Positions 57,701-60,000 of a DNA stretch of 60,000 bases are shown piece by piece. The position numbers were made by a program, and so were the translations under genes. The DNA comes from Liolophura sinensis (lineage: Eukaryota; Mollusca; Polyplacophora; Chitonida; Chitonidae), in assembly GCF_032854445.1 (NCBI RefSeq), contig NC_088295.1:47295385-47355384 (forward strand), written 5' to 3'. Within the stretch, counting starts at the first letter, position 1. Every line of letters begins with the position of its first letter. The notes beneath the pieces were generated by a model. The model was not told the DNA's origin and made no database searches. It saw nothing but the letters and a program-made list of their open reading frames with translations.

Positions 57701-58089
57701 AAATACATCATTATGTTCTCATGTTTAACCCAAGTATACGGTTAATTTTAAATTACTACACTCAGTCAGAACATTGGATTAAAGTTCAGTTTACATTTGG
57801 TAGGAAATTATCCGAGGTGATCGAATCAGGTATGGTATAACGCTCCTTCATTATATCTGTGGAAAGGCTTGCAGTGAAATCTGGAACACTTAATCCGTAT
57901 TGAAGATATATAGTGAGACACTAGAAGAACACGGAACACGGAAAAATCCCTATGCCTGTGTACACGTATTGATGTTTTCCAATTTCAAAGAAATGATTTT
58001 ATTTTTTGAGTCTGTTTATCCTATGAAAGATCCGTGAAGTCACTTGGAACATTTCTGGATTTTGCCATAATTTTACAGAGGTCCCAGAT

Positions 58090-59012
58090 ATGCAGTTACG
58101 AAACATCGGACAACTTGATTACTTCCTCGCAGGCACAAGTCTCTTCTGTGTTGTGTCGTCTTTGGTGCTGAACAGTATCGTCATGGTAGCAATAAACAGA
58201 ATCGGCCAAAACACAAAGAAGATGAAATTTGTGATGAAAAACGCTGTTTTTAGTGACGTTTTGCTGTCAGTGAGTTTTGGGCTTCGTGTGATATTTCAAC
58301 TATTGGGCATTGATGACCAAGAGTACGGTGTGCCAACACTGTTTATGATGTCTGCGCTTATTTTGCGACATTTTACTAAATGTTCTCTTTGATGGCTTTG
58401 GCCATGGGCCGGTTCTATTGCATATTGAGGCCACTGTGTCATTACACCATGAAGTACAACGCACCTGTTTCTTTGCTTACTGATCATATTAACCCTATCC
58501 ATTTCTTTCACGTTCCCAGTTATTTTTCTGCAAACTGAAATCCGGAGATTCGTTTATAGCGATTTATTATAAAACTGAACAGTGTGGCAGGTACACGGAA
58601 GAGTTCATACCCATCGTTATCCTATCTTCTGTCATTCTAACTTTATCTTTTGACTTCACCATATTGGGCATCGTTACTGCCATCACTGCAAGCTGCACCG
58701 GAGGGAGCACAATGGTCCCCAAAGAGCACGTAAAAATCAGACACCTCCAGCGGCAACAGTCTTTCTCATTCACCTGAGGTTTGTTGCGTTTTACGTTCCT
58801 GGGGCGTTGTACTTTTCCGTTTTCACGTAAAGTCTCCAGTCCATTCCCAGCTTAAACTTCTACTTATCACAGACGGTCATCATTTTCTACTTACTCAACA
58901 CGATCGTCGATCCCCTGATTTGCATTTTCCGCATACGATCAACACACGTTTGTGTAAAACGAATGCTGTACCAATGTCGTGAGAAACCCTATCATCAAGC
59001 ACGACAGACGAT
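58090..59012 (+). pseudogene. GPCR pseudogene, tandem relative of the intact receptor at 49660
   Basis: The first 78 codons align closely with the intact receptor (MQLRNIGQLDYFLAG, NAVFSDVLLSVSFG). About 19 bp are then missing near 58332, shifting the frame; in the original frame a Gln codon of TM3 has become TAA (about 58376) and the DRF motif reads GRF. More small losses follow in TM4 and in the loop before TM6, and a stop appears before TM7, where DP and FRIRS-type sequence can still be read. DNA similarity to the intact gene stays high to about 59000. Cannot make a receptor. Confidence 0.92.
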
Positions 59013-59334
59013 TTGAAAAAAAATGGCCTCTGTTGCAATGATATGATGTAATGATACAATGATGTTATATGGAAAATAACGTAAATCATCTAGTCGTATT
59101 ATTTAACCGCTTTTAAAGAGGTGAGCTAAGTATCAATTTAAGTAATGGTCCAGTGACCTGGATATGTAAAATGGCTGCGTGGTGGAAAAAAGTGAATGTG
59201 GGTTGACGTGGTTGTGGGGTTCGAATCTGTGAAGTACTGTATGTAACTGGTGTATTACTGTTAAGAATTATTTAAAATACTTATAACTCCCATATAAATA
59301 AATGGAGCTGTTATTTTCTGAACTTGATGAGCCT

Positions 59335-59660
59335 ATGTGTCGAAACATGTGTATACCAGCCGGCAACCAGTAAGGACGTTCCAGGTGAATAATCGCAAGG
59401 CAAATTCCCAAAACTACGTATAACAAAACATCAAAAAACTAAGAAGACACGAAAATAGGATGGAATTATGCAGAGAGCAGTCAAGAGCTTTCAGTGATGT
59501 TGAAAAGACACAAAAGGTATGTTCTAAGCGACCGAGAGAAATCAGTATTCAAATCATGTGTCATGCTAGAATATAAGTTGTCGAAAAATTTTAATCTCAG
59601 TTGCGCTTTGATTGCTACTGTTCATATATCCAAAGTGGCGATCTAATTCAACACGATGAA
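59335..59660 (+). repeat. Unclassified repeat (family 4), copy F
   Basis: AAGGACGTTCCAGGTGAATA, ATCGCAAGGCAAATTCCCAA, GAAATCAGTATTCAAATCAT and TTGCGCTTTGATTGCTACTG in order. Confidence 0.78.
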
Positions 59661-60000
59661 TGTGAAGTGAAGGCGTTTCATGGAATAACCTTGACACACT
59701 AGTTTTTGCAGTGATAACTTGTGATGTTGATTGAAATCGTCGCACAACACGCAGAATGTAACAATGCTACAAAGCGAGATCTGTACTCGCCAAATGCATG
59801 ACCCTTCGGAATGTTGCTGTCCAAGTAAGGATAATTTACAATTTCAAAATTTAAACTATCTCTTCTTGTCGTAAAGTCTGTGACAGAGGAAATTTTTTGG
59901 CCTTTGTTTAAATTGGTGGTTGTTTGTGGCACAACCACAGATTTTCTAAAACAGCCATGCGTCGATATAGTAAATCGAAACAGGAAAGAGTTTCGTAAGT

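Overview
This is animal nuclear DNA: genes are split by GT-AG introns, intergenic DNA is AT-rich and loaded with interspersed repeats, and no bacterial signals are seen. The commonest repeat, a tRNA-headed SINE with a conserved body and an (AAAT)n tail, is of a kind I associate with molluscs and other lophotrochozoans. A mollusc is therefore my best guess; this is inference from repeat type, not a database match.

Region 1 (about 801-25740, + strand) is one large gene. I reconstructed 25 exons whose phases all agree, giving an open frame of 878 residues plus stop; the 5' end and signal peptide lie upstream or were not found. The product is a cysteine-rich modular protein: a CAP (CRISP/antigen-5/PR-1) domain on exons 1-5, then 19 small modules each on its own phase 1-1 exon: 13 EGF-like (about 34 residues) and 6 ShKT-like (about 38 residues). 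The order is EEES-ES-EEES-EES-EES-EES, with the last three triplets apparently made by exon-block duplication. Its introns hold SINEs, a Tc1-like transposon, a 2-kb foldback element, a strong 91-bp hairpin and a CpG-rich segment with CRE-like and CCAAT-like sites.

Region 2 (about 25.7-32.7 kb) has no gene: a second Tc1-like copy, a 0.5-kb foldback element, a full SINE, copies of an unclassified 0.4-kb repeat and a 30-bp minisatellite.

Region 3 (32.7-60 kb) holds three related, apparently intronless class A GPCR loci on the + strand. The first (32789-33890) is intact except for two apparent one-base losses near its end; the second (49660-50655) is intact; the third (58090-59012) is a clear pseudogene of the second. 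Between them lie two further foldback elements with tRNA-like segments, a 109-bp tandem repeat, truncated SINEs and long stretches with nothing recognisable.

The modular CAP protein is presumably secreted and the GPCRs are plasma-membrane receptors; nothing in the sequence links them functionally. The most interesting points are the CAP-EGF-ShKT architecture, the set of foldback elements, and the two Tc1-like copies with complementary internal deletions.
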